64,000 bases of DNA from Prochlorococcus sp. AG-402-L18 (GCA_003216725.1 QCIL01000005.1:18610-82609); one strand, 5' to 3'; shown: positions 45,989 to 56,816, counted from the stretch's first letter. Numbers and translations are program-made. Notes: a model not told the origin generated them from the letters alone.

Positions 45989-47290
45989 ATGAGTAATGGT
46001 TTTTATAAAAATCGAAGATTAAAATCATTATTGTTTTTTTCTGTTTGTATATTGGTAGGCGTTATTCCTCACTTTTATTACTTTAGAAAATTTTCATCTT
46101 TTATATTTTTAATCTCTTTTTTAATTGCCTGTTATGGTTTACTAGTAATTTCAAAAAATTTCAAAAGAAATAATATATCGAATGGAGTTTATGAAAAAAT
46201 TACTGAAGATAAGTTACCAAAGTTAGATATTTTAGTTGCTGCTAGAGATGAGGAAAATGTTCTTACAACTCTGGTTGAAAGGTTATTTAGATTGGATTAT
46301 CCAATTGACAAATTAAATATATGCATAATTGATGATGGGAGCACAGATAAGACACCTTTAATTTTAGATCGGTTATCAAGAAAATTTGATAAATTAAAAA
46401 TTATTTCTAGATCTCCTAATGCAGGAGGAGGTAAATCAGGGGCTCTTAATTATGCTTTGAAATTTACAGATGGAGAATGGGTTTTAATTCTTGATGCTGA
46501 TGCTCAACTAAAACAAGATACATTAATAAGATTATTTAGCTTTGTTCATCAGGGAGATTGGTCAGCTGTTCAATTAAGGAAATCTGTTTTAAATTTTGGT
46601 TTGAATTTTTTAACTATTTGTCAGTCAATGGAAATGGCAATGGATGCAATATTTCAATATGGGAGATTATCAGTTGCTGGTGTTTCTGAATTGAGAGGTA
46701 ATGGACAATTGATTAATAAAGAAGTTTTAATTAATTGTGGTGCTTTTAATGAGAATACAGTTACTGATGATTTGGATTTAAGTTTAAGGTTATTAATTTC
46801 TACTTCGAAAATTGGAATTTTGTGGGATCCGCCGGTTATGGAAGAGGCAGTTGAAAATATATCAGCTTTATTTTCACAAAGACAAAGATGGGCTGAAGGA
46901 GGACTTCAGCGATTTTTTGATTATGGAGACCAACTCATTTCTAATAAAATTGCATTTATTCAAAAGTTTGATTTAAGTTATTTTTTTCTTTTGCAATATG
47001 CACTTCCAATCATTTCAATGGTTGATTTAATAATTAGTATTGTCTTGTACGAGGCTCCAATTTATTGGCCAATTTCTATAACTGCATTTACTTTGTCTGG
47101 GATAGCATTTTGGTATGGTTCTTCTTGTAAAAGCGAAGGTCCTGTCTTAAATAATATAAATTTGCTAATGATGCTAGTTTCTGTGTTATATCTTTCCCAT
47201 TGGTTTTTAGTTATTCCATGGGTAACAATCAAGATGTCTATTTTACCAAAAAAAATCCTGTGGAAAAAAACATTGCATAAAGGCGTATAA
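45989..47290 (+). CDS. Processive family 2 glycosyltransferase (membrane)
   Basis: 433 residues. Two N-terminal hydrophobic segments (about 12-55), a GT2 domain, then about three C-terminal membrane segments. The D,D,D,QxxRW signature of processive beta-glycosyltransferases is present: DDGSTD (115-120), LDADAQ (168-173), TDDLDL (259-264) and QRQRW (297-301). Candidates are synthesis of an exo- or wall polysaccharide or a glycolipid; the sugar is unknown. Sits 24 bases after the SpoIID-like gene, so both probably serve the cell envelope. Its stop is one base from the convergent dnaX end. Confidence 0.85.
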   Translation: MSNGFYKNRRLKSLLFFSVCILVGVIPHFYYFRKFSSFIFLISFLIACYGLLVISKNFKRNNISNGVYEKITEDKLPKLDILVAARDEENVLTTLVERLFRLDYPIDKLNICIIDDGSTDKTPLILDRLSRKFDKLKIISRSPNAGGGKSGALNYALKFTDGEWVLILDADAQLKQDTLIRLFSFVHQGDWSAVQLRKSVLNFGLNFLTICQSMEMAMDAIFQYGRLSVAGVSELRGNGQLINKEVLINCGAFNENTVTDDLDLSLRLLISTSKIGILWDPPVMEEAVENISALFSQRQRWAEGGLQRFFDYGDQLISNKIAFIQKFDLSYFFLLQYALPIISMVDLIISIVLYEAPIYWPISITAFTLSGIAFWYGSSCKSEGPVLNNINLLMMLVSVLYLSHWFLVIPWVTIKMSILPKKILWKKTLHKGV

Positions 47291-47291
47291 G

Positions 47292-49037
47292 TTATTCTTC
47301 TAAATCAATAATTTCACCGTTAAAAAAATTTGCTAGATTTTTAGGGCTATTTTTATCAGAAGTTTCACTGTTAATGTTTTCTGGATTTAAATTAGAATTT
47401 TGTAGAGATGTACTTTGTTTAAGTTGATTTTTAACAATATTGTCAGTGTATTCCCTTTTAAAGTTTGTAGTGCGTGTTTTTTTAGAAGAGAAATTAAGCT
47501 TTATTTGATCTCCAAATACTTTTTTTACCGCAGTTTCAATTATTGTTTGTCTAGTTTTGATCATATTTTCCCAGTTGGGAGATAATGCAATTAAAACTTC
47601 ATTTGAAGTTACACTAACCAATTCTGCTTGTTGTGAAAGTAGCATTTTTGTAGAAGGCAACTCTAATTTGGAGAGAATTAATTCCCATTTTTCCTTTAAA
47701 ATATTATTGTTATCAAAATTCTCATCCTGAGAAGGAAGTGCTTCCTTATCGATATCTTCCTTATAATTAATCTTTACTGATTCCCTTTGAATATTCATAT
47801 TTTCATCCTGACTGGGAAGTGTTTCCTTATTGATATCTTCTTTATTATTAACCTTTACTGTTTCCCTCTGAATGTTCATATCTTCATAAGTAGGTTCTAA
47901 TTTTGTCTTTGATTTATTTATTTGAGGAATATTTTCTAAATTATTTTTTTCAAGTAAGCTTGTTAAATTTATTTCTAACCATAATCTTGGATTATCGCTT
48001 GTTTTAATATGGTATTCAATGCTTCTTAGCTTATTATGCCAATCTATAATTCTTGATTTATTTAAATTTTTAGAAAAATTATCTAATTGGTTTTGGAAAT
48101 CTATAGATGTATAGTAAATTTCTGAATAATTATTATTTAATGTTTTCAGTAATAGATCTCTTGTAATATTTAATAGTCCGACTAGTATTTGATAGGGTTC
48201 ATTGCCAGCGTCATATAATTTATTGCAATTTATAATTAGGGATTCTGGATTATTAAAAATGATCGATTCAATTAATCTAATTAAATCAGTTTCTGCTACT
48301 TCTCCCAGTAAGTTTTGCACATTTTTAAGAGTTATACCTTCTGGGAGAAGGCTTAATTGATCAAGCAAACTTTGCGCATCTCTCATCCCACCATTAGATC
48401 TTTTTGCTATAAGTTTCAGTGCTTTATCTTCATATTTTATTGATTCTTTTATAGAGATTTTAGAGAGTTGTTCAAATATAGCTTTGGCATTTATTCTTTT
48501 AAAATCGAATTTTTGACATCTACTATGTATAGTTCTTAAAACTCTTTCAGGATTAGTAGTAGCAAGAATAAAAACTACTTTTGGCGGTGGTTCCTCAATA
48601 GTTTTAAGTAAAGCGTTGGAAGCGGCAGTTGAAAGCATATGACATTCGTCGATTACATATACTTTCCATCTCGCTTTAGTTGGAGCAAATCTTGCTCTAT
48701 CAATTATTTCTCTTATATTTTCAACTCCAGTATTAGATGCTGCATCAATTTCAATTATGTCTAGCGCAATACCATCTGTAATTTCTTTGCATAAATCACA
48801 ATGCCCACAAGGATGAATTGTTGGTTCCTCAGCAGAAATGCAATTTAATGATTTTGCAAATATTCTTGCGCTTGACGTTTTACCAGTTCCTCTTGGTCCA
48901 TTAAAAAGATATGCAGGTGCTATCTTTTGAGAGATTAATGCTTGTTTGAGAGTTATTGAAACAAACTCTTGTCCAACAAGTTCATCAAGTTTATTGGGCC
49001 TATATTTTTGATGAAAAGGTTTATGAATATTGAGCAT
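47292..49037 (-). CDS. dnaX: DNA polymerase III subunits tau/gamma
   Basis: Clamp-loader ATPase. 581 residues. Walker A is GPRGTGKTSSAR, the zinc module follows (CGHCDLCKEI), Walker B is VYVIDECHML and the sensor segment is ATTNPERVLRTIHSRCQKF. Domain III extends to about 360, then comes a linker with a 27-residue direct repeat (385-411 and 412-438), then the C-terminal polymerase-contact part. Start ATG at 49037. No intein is present. clpX is 48 bases upstream. Confidence 0.96.
   Translation of the reverse strand: MLNIHKPFHQKYRPNKLDELVGQEFVSITLKQALISQKIAPAYLFNGPRGTGKTSSARIFAKSLNCISAEEPTIHPCGHCDLCKEITDGIALDIIEIDAASNTGVENIREIIDRARFAPTKARWKVYVIDECHMLSTAASNALLKTIEEPPPKVVFILATTNPERVLRTIHSRCQKFDFKRINAKAIFEQLSKISIKESIKYEDKALKLIAKRSNGGMRDAQSLLDQLSLLPEGITLKNVQNLLGEVAETDLIRLIESIIFNNPESLIINCNKLYDAGNEPYQILVGLLNITRDLLLKTLNNNYSEIYYTSIDFQNQLDNFSKNLNKSRIIDWHNKLRSIEYHIKTSDNPRLWLEINLTSLLEKNNLENIPQINKSKTKLEPTYEDMNIQRETVKVNNKEDINKETLPSQDENMNIQRESVKINYKEDIDKEALPSQDENFDNNNILKEKWELILSKLELPSTKMLLSQQAELVSVTSNEVLIALSPNWENMIKTRQTIIETAVKKVFGDQIKLNFSSKKTRTTNFKREYTDNIVKNQLKQSTSLQNSNLNPENINSETSDKNSPKNLANFFNGEIIDLEE
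47724..47885 (-). repeat. 81-bp tandem duplication inside dnaX
   Basis: Two adjacent in-frame copies, 47805-47885 and 47724-47804, encode 27 residues each (first EDMNIQRETVKVNNKEDI, second ENMNIQRESVKINYKEDI, both ending LPSQD). They are similar but not identical, so the duplication is not very recent, or has been diversified. It lies in the flexible linker between the ATPase/collar part and the C-terminal domain. Confidence 0.9.
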
Positions 49038-49085
49038 ATATTTTTATGTATGATTATAGAAATTTTACGTAATTTTTTTTTTCTG

Positions 49086-50453
49086 TTATGCCGATTCTTT
49101 TCTAATTCTATTTGATCCTGCAGGAAGCTTAACAATTTTTGAAGAAAATAAATTATCAACCATTTTTTTTGTGATTATGAATTCTTTCACATTATTCTGA
49201 GATGGGAGAGTATACATCACGTCAAGCATTAATTCTTCAATTATTGATCTAAGAGCTCTTGCTCCTGTTTTTCTTTTATAAGCTTCATTGGCAATAGCTT
49301 GTACGGATTCTGGTTCGAATGTTAGTGCAACATTATCCATACTTAACAAAGTTTTAAATTGCTTGATTAGGGCATCTCTTGGTTCAGTAAGTATTGATTC
49401 TAGTATTTCTTTTGTGAGTCGATCTAATACAGCACATACAGGAATTCTTCCAATAAATTCTGGAATTAATCCGTATTTTACTAAATCATCTAACTCTAAG
49501 TTTTTGAGCGCATCTCGAGAATCAGTTATTTTCTTGGGATCAACGTTGGTTTGCTCAGAGTTAGTTGTAAAACCAATTGAGTGTTTACCTAACCGTTTTT
49601 GTACAATATCTTCTAAACCAATAAAAGCCCCGCCGCATATAAATAAAATCTGACTTGTATCTATCTGAATACAGTCATGATATGGATGTTTTCTTCCTCC
49701 TTGAGGAGGAACATTAGCAATTGTTCCTTCGAGCATTTTTAACAATGCTTGTTGCACTCCTTCTCCAGATACATCCCTAGTGATTGAGGGGTTTTCACTT
49801 TTTTTTGCAATTTTATCTATCTCATCAATGTATATAATTCCCTTCTGAGCAAGCTCTACATTCATTTCTGATTTTTGTAGCAATCTTAAAAGTATATTTT
49901 CCACATCCTCTCCTACATATCCAGCTTCAGTCAAAGTAGTTGCATCAGCAACAGCAAAAGGAACATCTAGAAATTCAGCTAATGTTTGAGCTAATAATGT
50001 TTTCCCGCTTCCAGTTGGTCCAATGAGTAATATATTTGATTTCTGTAATTTAGTTGCTTGAGCATCATTTGCACAATTCTTCTTAGTTTCCTCTTTCATT
50101 CGCCAAGCTAATCTTTTGTAATGATTGTATACAGCTACAGATAGTATTTTTTTGGCGGATTCTTGACCTACAACTTGATTATCAAGAAAATTTTTAATTT
50201 CTAATGGTTTAGGAATAGAACTTAATTCAATGGGAATAGATTTATGTGGATTGTCAGTTGGAGATTTTTTCTTATCATGAGGTGCGTAATTTAGCTTAGC
50301 TTGATTATCAAGCAATTCTTCATCAAGAATTTCATTGCAAAGATCAATGCATTCATCACATATATAAACACCGGGGCCGGCTATAAGTTTTCTAACCTGA
50401 TCTTGTGACTTACCACAAAAAGAGCATTTTAGATGGGCATCAAATTTAGCCAT
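49086..50453 (-). CDS. clpX: ATP-dependent Clp protease ATP-binding subunit ClpX
   Basis: AAA+ unfoldase that feeds ClpP. 455 residues. The N-terminal zinc finger has C10, C13, C32 and C35. Walker A is [15 protein letters not shown], Walker B is [10 protein letters not shown], and the pore/ClpP-contact region shows [10 protein letters not shown]. The gene is 98 bases downstream of clpP. Frames seen on the same stretch (48953-49159) are shadows. Confidence 0.98.
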   Translation of the reverse strand: MAKFDAHLKCSFCGKSQDQVRKLIAGPGVYICDECIDLCNEILDEELLDNQAKLNYAPHDKKKSPTDNPHKSIPIELSSIPKPLEIKNFLDNQVVGQESAKKILSVAVYNHYKRLAWRMKEETKKNCANDAQATKLQKSNILLIGPTGSGKTLLAQTLAEFLDVPFAVADATTLTEAGYVGEDVENILLRLLQKSEMNVELAQKGIIYIDEIDKIAKKSENPSITRDVSGEGVQQALLKMLEGTIANVPPQGGRKHPYHDCIQIDTSQILFICGGAFIGLEDIVQKRLGKHSIGFTTNSEQTNVDPKKITDSRDALKNLELDDLVKYGLIPEFIGRIPVCAVLDRLTKEILESILTEPRDALIKQFKTLLSMDNVALTFEPESVQAIANEAYKRKTGARALRSIIEELMLDVMYTLPSQNNVKEFIITKKMVDNLFSSKIVKLPAGSNRIRKESA

Positions 50454-50551
50454 CGATTATAAAATTTAAAAAGAAAAAGTAATACTTACCTTCTAGGATT
50501 GCTTATAAATTTAGATTCGTCATCAAATTTTTAAAATATTACTTTTACTTG

Positions 50552-51196
50552 TCACTTTTTAATAACTTTATCAATCAATCCATATTCAACTGCTTCGGAA
50601 GGAGATAAGAAGTAATCTCTTTCAGTGTCTTCATTAATTTTCTCTAAAGGTTGACCAGTATGGTCAGAAAGTAGCGAATTTAATGTTTTCTTGAGAAAAA
50701 GGATTTCTTTAGCTTGTATTTCAATCTCTACTGCTTGACCTTGAGCACCGCCCAAAGGTTGGTGAATCATTATCCTCGAATTAGGCAAAGCCAATCTTTT
50801 ACCTTTTGCACCTCCAGAGAGTAAGAATGCTCCCATGCTTGCGGCAACTCCAAAACAAATAGTTACAACATCTGGAGAGATCTGTTGCATGGTGTCATAT
50901 ATAGCCATTCCAGCTGTAACTGATCCTCCTGGAGAATTGATATATATTTGTATGTCTTTTTCAGGATCTTCTGCTTCAAGAAATAATAATTGTGCAACAA
51001 GTGAATCTGATACTTGATCATTTATACCTGTGCCTAAGAAAATTATTCTTTCTCTTAATAAACGTGAATAAATATCAAAAGCTCTTTCTCCTCTCCCAGA
51101 TTGTTCTATAACAGTTGGTACAGCAGCAATAGTTTCATTAAGGCTTTCGTAAGAACTTATTGAGCTATTGATTAAATGTTTTTTTTCGGAATTCAC
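50552..51196 (-). CDS. clpP: ATP-dependent Clp protease proteolytic subunit
   Basis: Serine protease subunit. 214 residues from GTG at 51196. The catalytic triad is S120 ([10 protein letters not shown]), H145 (MIHQPLGG) and D194 (TERDYFL); the 25- and 49-residue spacings match E. coli ClpP. Cyanobacteria have several ClpP paralogs; this copy sits between tig and clpX, the partnership expected for the ClpXP protease. Gap of 65 bp to tig. Confidence 0.96.
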   Translation of the reverse strand: MNSEKKHLINSSISSYESLNETIAAVPTVIEQSGRGERAFDIYSRLLRERIIFLGTGINDQVSDSLVAQLLFLEAEDPEKDIQIYINSPGGSVTAGMAIYDTMQQISPDVVTICFGVAASMGAFLLSGGAKGKRLALPNSRIMIHQPLGGAQGQAVEIEIQAKEILFLKKTLNSLLSDHTGQPLEKINEDTERDYFLSPSEAVEYGLIDKVIKK

Positions 51197-51261
51197 TAAT
51201 AAATTTTCAACTATTAAACAATTTAAGAGGTTTTTAGTTAATTAGTAAGAAATTTTATAAA

Positions 51262-52698
51262 TTATTTTTTTTCTTTTTTATTTTGAGTTTTTGTGCTCTT
51301 ATCTTTTTGAGTTTTAGTTTTTGTAGTTTTAGTTATATTTTTTGAGGTTTTACTGGCTTTTGCAGATTTAGAAGTTTTAGTAGTTTTTTCTTTTACTTCG
51401 GAATTTTCTTCAAGCCAAATTATTAATTTTTCTTTGAGTAAATCGTTACTTATTACTTCTGCTAATTTTTTAATATCTATTTGTTTTGTAGATTGAGAGA
51501 TTGCATCTTCATAATCTTTCATTTTTAAATCAATTTCTTCTTTCTCAACTTTTATGTTTTCTGTTTCAGCTAATGCTTTTAGAGCTAAATTCCTTTGTAC
51601 ATTTTTTTCAGCCTGAGGCCTTGTTGACTCTGCTAATGACTTAACTAATTCCGGAGTGAAAGTAGATTTAACATCAAGACCTTGTTGAGCAAATCTTTGA
51701 GCGGTTTGTTCAATATTATTTCTAACTTCTAAATCGATCATAGATTTTGGAATTTCAGCAACCAATTCGTTTGTTAAGGCATCTAGTAAAGCTTCAATTT
51801 TGATATCTTTTTGAGTTTTTTCAAAATTGTCTTTAAGTTGCTTTTCAATATCTTTCTTTAATTCTTTTAATGTTTCTTTGTTGCCGGACTGTTTTGCAAA
51901 ATCGTCATTTAGCTCAGGTAATTCTTTTTCCTTAAGATCCTTAAGATTTACTTCAAAGATTGCCTCTTTGCCTCTTGAATCTTCGTGAGAATAATCTTCA
52001 GGAAATTTAAGGTTAAGTGTTTTAGTTTCGCCAATTTTCATCTTTACGATTCCCTCAACGAAACCGGGAATCATTTTGTTTTTTTCTAACTCAAGATCCA
52101 TTGATTCACTTGTCCCGCCATCAATCTCTTTATCAGAATCTTTATATTTTCCTTTGAAACTAACTACAGCAATATCTCCTAATTTCGCTGTTCTATTGGT
52201 TACTGGAATAATATTTGCAAACTGACTTCTAGATTTTTCTAGCGCTTCATCTACTGACTTAGGATCAAACTTTGTTTTTGAGATTTCAACACTTAGTCCT
52301 CTAGATTTTTTTAGTTTTAATTCTGGGGCAACATCAGTTTGAAGAGTAACTTTAAGTGATTTTTCAGGACTAAACTTTGCAAGTAACGATTCAAATCCAT
52401 CTACCAATTCTGGCTCACTTAGTGGCTCTATAGATTTTATTTTCAATGCTTCTTGCCATGATTTATCAATAATTTTTTCTAGAGCAGAAGCATATAATTG
52501 TGTTATACCAATTCTTTGGATTAAGACTTGTTTAGGAATTTTACCAAGTCTAAATCCCGGAATTTTAGCCGAACGACTGATAGAACTGATTGTCTCATTT
52601 ACACACGTTTTGCATGTTTCAGATGGTATTTCTAATTCAAATGAAATTCTACTTTGTGGTAGAGGAGTTGTTTTGACTATTAATGCTTCTTTAGCCAT
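51262..52698 (-). CDS. tig: Trigger factor
   Basis: Ribosome-bound chaperone with peptidyl-prolyl isomerase. 478 residues, longer than E. coli (432) owing to the tail. The ribosome-binding domain has GFRLGKIPKQVL, the FKBP-type domain has GDIAVVSFKGKY and MIPGFVEGIVKMKIGET, and a helical C-terminal domain follows. The last about 50 residues are a Lys/Thr/Ser low-complexity tail. First gene of the minus-strand tig-clpP-clpX-dnaX run. Confidence 0.95.
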   Translation of the reverse strand: MAKEALIVKTTPLPQSRISFELEIPSETCKTCVNETISSISRSAKIPGFRLGKIPKQVLIQRIGITQLYASALEKIIDKSWQEALKIKSIEPLSEPELVDGFESLLAKFSPEKSLKVTLQTDVAPELKLKKSRGLSVEISKTKFDPKSVDEALEKSRSQFANIIPVTNRTAKLGDIAVVSFKGKYKDSDKEIDGGTSESMDLELEKNKMIPGFVEGIVKMKIGETKTLNLKFPEDYSHEDSRGKEAIFEVNLKDLKEKELPELNDDFAKQSGNKETLKELKKDIEKQLKDNFEKTQKDIKIEALLDALTNELVAEIPKSMIDLEVRNNIEQTAQRFAQQGLDVKSTFTPELVKSLAESTRPQAEKNVQRNLALKALAETENIKVEKEEIDLKMKDYEDAISQSTKQIDIKKLAEVISNDLLKEKLIIWLEENSEVKEKTTKTSKSAKASKTSKNITKTTKTKTQKDKSTKTQNKKEKK

Positions 52699-52734
52699 TT
52701 TTTATTTATTACTAAAAGCCGAATCTTAATTATT

Positions 52735-52747
52735 TCACATTATGTGA
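52735..52747. promoter_or_regulatory. Palindrome in the tig/asd divergent promoter region
   Basis: TCACAT-T-ATGTGA is a perfect 6-base palindrome around one base, centred in the 121-bp region between tig and asd. It does not match the NtcA (GTA-N8-TAC) or CRP (TGTGA-N6-TCACA) site, though it uses CRP-like half-sites in the opposite order. A transcription factor site is possible. Confidence 0.35.
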
Positions 52748-52819
52748 TTTCCTTGAAAGTTATTTTTTTGATAAAGTAAAAAAAATAGTCAACCTATTTA
52801 TAAAAAATCATTTTAAAGT

Positions 52820-53851
52820 GTGAGACAATCTCCGTTTTTGCCTAGTAGGCCATTAAAAGTTGCTGTTTTAGGATCTTCAGGTGCTGTGGGATCTGAATTA
52901 CTCAAAATTCTTGAACAACGTGATTTCCCAATATCAGAATTGGTTTTGCTTTCATCAGAGCGTTCAGAAGGAAAAAAAATTATTTGGAAAGGTGAAGAAT
53001 TAGTTACAAAAAAAACAACCAAGAGAGAATTTCTGAATCTTGATTTAGTTTTAGCTTCAGCCGGTGGAAGTATTTCAAAAAAATGGTTGTCTACCATTAT
53101 GGAACAAAATGCTTTATTGATAGATAATTCAAGTGCTTTCAGATTAGATAATAATGTACCTCTTATAGTTCCTGAAGTTAATGCTAATGACGTAATCAAT
53201 CATGATGGGATAATAGCGAATCCAAACTGTACTACCATTTTGTTGACATTAGTTTTAGCTCCTTTAAATAAACTTTCGACTATTCAAAGAGTTGTTGTCT
53301 CAACATATCAATCTGTAAGTGGTGCAGGCAATTTGGCGATGGAGGAACTAAAACTTTTAACTGAACAATATCTTCATGGTAATCCTCAAAAAAGTGAAGT
53401 TTTGCCATACTCACTGGCTTTTAATTTGTTTTTGCATAATTCACCCATGCTTGCAAATAATTATTGTGAAGAAGAGATGAAAATGGTTAATGAGACCAGG
53501 AAAATATTAAATATTGCTGATTTAAAGCTCTCTGCTACATGTGTTCGAGTCCCAGTACTGAGAGCACATTCTGAATCGATCAATATTGAATTTGCCGGTG
53601 TAGTTGAGCCTAAAGATGCTCTTGAAGAATTAAAAAAATCTCCTGGAATTGAAATTATTGAGGATTACACAAATAATAGATTTCCTATGCCAAATGACGT
53701 TATGGGAAAGGATAATATTGCTGTTGGAAGGCTAAGAACTGATATAAGTAAGCCTAATGGATTAGAATTATGGTTATGTGGAGATCAAATAAGAAAAGGA
53801 GCAGCTCTTAATGCTGTTCAAATAGCTGAGTTATTAATTCCAAAAAAATGA
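52820..53851 (+). CDS. asd: Aspartate-semialdehyde dehydrogenase
   Basis: Reduces aspartyl phosphate to aspartate semialdehyde, feeding lysine, threonine and methionine. 343 residues from GTG at 52820. NADP motif GSSGAVGSE at 19-27, catalytic C137 in NPNCTT, and the later SVSGAG and VRVPV blocks are visible. Its stop overlaps the dapA ATG by four bases. lysC, the preceding step, is in the window at 60.8-62.5 kb. Confidence 0.96.
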   Translation: MRQSPFLPSRPLKVAVLGSSGAVGSELLKILEQRDFPISELVLLSSERSEGKKIIWKGEELVTKKTTKREFLNLDLVLASAGGSISKKWLSTIMEQNALLIDNSSAFRLDNNVPLIVPEVNANDVINHDGIIANPNCTTILLTLVLAPLNKLSTIQRVVVSTYQSVSGAGNLAMEELKLLTEQYLHGNPQKSEVLPYSLAFNLFLHNSPMLANNYCEEEMKMVNETRKILNIADLKLSATCVRVPVLRAHSESINIEFAGVVEPKDALEELKKSPGIEIIEDYTNNRFPMPNDVMGKDNIAVGRLRTDISKPNGLELWLCGDQIRKGAALNAVQIAELLIPKK

Positions 53852-54750
53852 TTACAGACAAAACTGAGTGTAATAACCCACTATTTGGAAGAATGTTAAC
53901 TGCAATGGTTACTCCATTCACAAAAAATGGAGACGTAGATTATGAACTAGCTATAAAACTCTCAAATTATCTTTTTGAGAACGGTTCCGATGGAATTGTT
54001 TTATGTGGTACTACTGGAGAATCTCCGACTCTTTCATGGGCGGAACAGCATGATTTATTTATTGCTGTAAAAGGATCTTTGGATTCAAGCTGTAAAGTAA
54101 TAGTTGGCACTGGTAGTAACTGTACAAGCGAGGCTGTGGAAGCTACAAAAAAAGCCTATGACTCTGGTGCCGACGGTGCATTGGTCGTTGTCCCTTATTA
54201 CAATAAGCCACCTCAAGACGGTCTTTATAAACATTTCAGTTCTATTGCTAATTCTGCAAAGGATTTGCCTCTAATGCTCTACAACATACCTGGAAGGACA
54301 GGATGCAATTTATTACCTGATACTGTGAAGAAACTTATGGATTTCTCAAATATTCTCAGTATTAAAGCTGCAAGCGGTAGAATAGAAGAAGTAACAGAAC
54401 TAAGAGCTATTTGTGGCTCCGAACTCTCTGTATATAGTGGCGACGATTCATTGTTGCTTCCAATGTTATCTGTAGGTGCTGTAGGAGTAGTAAGTGTTGC
54501 AAGTCATTTGGTTGGATTGCAATTGAAAGAGATGATTCATTCCTTTCACAGTGGAGAGTTTTCCAATGCACTTGCTATTCATGAAAAACTTCAGCCTCTT
54601 TTCAAAGCACTCTTTATGACTACTAATCCAATCCCAATTAAGGCTGCTTTGGAGCTATCGGGATGGAATGTAGGTAATCCTAGAAGTCCTTTGTCACCAT
54701 TAACATCGGAAATGAAAAAGCAACTTTCTTTTATCCTGAAATCCTTATAA
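53848..54750 (+). CDS. dapA: 4-hydroxy-tetrahydrodipicolinate synthase
   Basis: Condenses pyruvate with aspartate semialdehyde, the first committed lysine/diaminopimelate step. 300 residues. The Schiff-base lysine is about K173 (SIKAASG; most bacterial enzymes have IKEASG), Y145 lies in MLYNIPGR, and [10 protein letters not shown] is the pyruvate-binding loop. Coupled to asd by an ATGA overlap; rnj follows after 80 bases. Confidence 0.96.
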   Translation: MITDKTECNNPLFGRMLTAMVTPFTKNGDVDYELAIKLSNYLFENGSDGIVLCGTTGESPTLSWAEQHDLFIAVKGSLDSSCKVIVGTGSNCTSEAVEATKKAYDSGADGALVVVPYYNKPPQDGLYKHFSSIANSAKDLPLMLYNIPGRTGCNLLPDTVKKLMDFSNILSIKAASGRIEEVTELRAICGSELSVYSGDDSLLLPMLSVGAVGVVSVASHLVGLQLKEMIHSFHSGEFSNALAIHEKLQPLFKALFMTTNPIPIKAALELSGWNVGNPRSPLSPLTSEMKKQLSFILKSL

Positions 54751-54830
54751 TAGGGATTATATTTAACTTGATAATTAAATTTAAATAAACCTTATTTGAT
54801 TACAAGCAGGCCTTTATAAATTTCAACATT

Positions 54831-56816
54831 ATGCAATCAATTACAAATTCAAATGTAAATAGATCTACTAACGATTCATCAAGATCTAAAAGCAATACCC
54901 CAACTTTGCGAGTAATACCTCTTGGAGGTTTACATGAAATAGGTAAAAATACTTGCGTTTTTGAATACGGTGATGAACTTATGCTTGTTGATGCGGGTCT
55001 TGCTTTCCCATCTGATGGTATGCATGGTGTAAATGTTGTAATGCCTGATACAACTTTTTTAAGAGAAAATCAAAGAAGAATTAAAGGCATGATTGTCACT
55101 CATGGTCACGAAGATCATATTGGAGGGATTTCTCATCATCTAAAGCATTTTAATATTCCAATTATTTATGGCCCAAGGCTAGCGATGTCAATGCTGAGGG
55201 GAAAGATGGAGGAGGCAGGAGTATCTGATAGGACAACAATACAAACAGTGAGCCCAAGAGATGTGGTTAAGGTTGGACAACATTTTTCTGTTGAATTTAT
55301 TCGAAATACCCACTCTATTTGCGATAGTTTTTCTTTAGCAGTTACAACACCTGTTGGCACAATTATTTTCACGGGAGATTTTAAGTTTGATCATATGCCA
55401 GTAGATGGAGAGCAATTTGATATTGAAAGAATGGTGCATTATGGAGAGAAGGGCGTTTTATGCATGTTCAGTGATTCGACTAATGCCGAAGTTCCAGGTT
55501 TTTGTCCTTCTGAAAAGACTATCTATCCTTCTTTAGAAAAACATATTGCGGAGGCAAAAGAACGAGTTATTCTTACCACTTTTGCTAGTTCTGTTCATAG
55601 AGTGACAATGATCTTAGAGTTAGCCATGAAACATGGAAGAAAGGTTGGTTTGTTAGGGAGATCGATGATAAATGTTATTGCTAAGGCGAGAGATATTGGT
55701 TATATGAAATGCCCAGATGATTTGTTTGTTCCTATCAAGCAAATTAGAGATTTGCCAGATAGAGAGACCTTATTGTTAATGACTGGAAGTCAAGGAGAAC
55801 CCCTAGCAGCTTTAAGCAGAATATCTCGTGGGGAACATCAGCATGTTCGTCTTAAGACTACTGATACTGTAATATTCTCAGCTAGCCCAATACCTGGTAA
55901 TACTATTTCTGTTGTTAATACAATAGATAGATTAATGAAACTCGGAGCAAAGGTTGTTTATGGAAAGGGTGAGAATATTCATGTTTCTGGTCATGGATTT
56001 CAAGAAGATCAAAAATTGATGTTGGCACTCGCAAAACCTAAGTTTTTTGTTCCTGTTCATGGAGAACATAGAATGCTTGTTTGTCACGGCAAGAGTGCAC
56101 AAACTATGGGGGTTCCAAAGGATAATATTTTAATTATTGAAAATGGAGATGTAGTTGAGTTAACACCTAATTCTATTCAAAAAGGTGATCCTGTAAAAGC
56201 TGGTGTTGAACTTCTTGATAACTCACGAAATGGGATAGTAGATGCTCGAGTATTAAAGGAAAGACAGCAATTAGCTGGTGATGGTGTAGTAACTGTCTTA
56301 GCTCCTATTAGTACAGATGGGAAGATGGTTGCCCCTCCCAGAGTTAATTTAAGAGGAGTTGTTACTACTGCAGAGCCAAGAAAAATGTCTATGTGGACTG
56401 AAAGAGAAATAAGTTGGGTCTTAGAAAATAGATGGAAACAATTATCCAGACAAACTGGGCCTAATAATTTTGAAGTAGATTGGATTGGTGTACAAAGAGA
56501 AATTGAAAATGGTTTATCGAGAAGAATGAGAAGAGAATTACAAGTTGAACCACTTATTTTGTGTTTAGTTCAACCTGCTCCAAGTGGAACTCGTGCTTAT
56601 ATTCCAAAGATTACCGAAGAGCAAAATTTTTCCAATAGAAATAGAAATAATAATAATTTCCATAAGAAACCAAACAATAATCATGCGATTAGTTCAAATA
56701 ACCCACAAAATACCCAAAAAAGTTCAAAAGTTTCACAGAATTCCTCAGCTGAGACTGCTATAGAAGATTCGTTTGAAGGTAGAACAAGAAGAAGAAGATC
56801 TGCTGTAACATCTTAA
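54831..56816 (+). CDS. rnj: Ribonuclease J
   Basis: Metallo-beta-lactamase/beta-CASP nuclease with endo- and 5'-exonuclease activity in RNA decay. 661 residues. The zinc site is HGHEDH (91-96), and the second metal ligands follow in NTHSICDSF. The beta-CASP part has GSQGEP and HVSGHG. The last about 60 residues are an Asn/Ser/Arg-rich low-complexity tail. Its 3' end overlaps tilS, transcribed from the opposite strand, by four bases. Confidence 0.95.
   Translation: MQSITNSNVNRSTNDSSRSKSNTPTLRVIPLGGLHEIGKNTCVFEYGDELMLVDAGLAFPSDGMHGVNVVMPDTTFLRENQRRIKGMIVTHGHEDHIGGISHHLKHFNIPIIYGPRLAMSMLRGKMEEAGVSDRTTIQTVSPRDVVKVGQHFSVEFIRNTHSICDSFSLAVTTPVGTIIFTGDFKFDHMPVDGEQFDIERMVHYGEKGVLCMFSDSTNAEVPGFCPSEKTIYPSLEKHIAEAKERVILTTFASSVHRVTMILELAMKHGRKVGLLGRSMINVIAKARDIGYMKCPDDLFVPIKQIRDLPDRETLLLMTGSQGEPLAALSRISRGEHQHVRLKTTDTVIFSASPIPGNTISVVNTIDRLMKLGAKVVYGKGENIHVSGHGFQEDQKLMLALAKPKFFVPVHGEHRMLVCHGKSAQTMGVPKDNILIIENGDVVELTPNSIQKGDPVKAGVELLDNSRNGIVDARVLKERQQLAGDGVVTVLAPISTDGKMVAPPRVNLRGVVTTAEPRKMSMWTEREISWVLENRWKQLSRQTGPNNFEVDWIGVQREIENGLSRRMRRELQVEPLILCLVQPAPSGTRAYIPKITEEQNFSNRNRNNNNFHKKPNNNHAISSNNPQNTQKSSKVSQNSSAETAIEDSFEGRTRRRRSAVTS

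Noticed and set aside
48953..49159. Minus-strand frame across the clpX/dnaX border
   Set aside because: Overlaps both well-supported genes and has only Ile/Lys/Asn-rich sequence typical of AT-rich noncoding frames.
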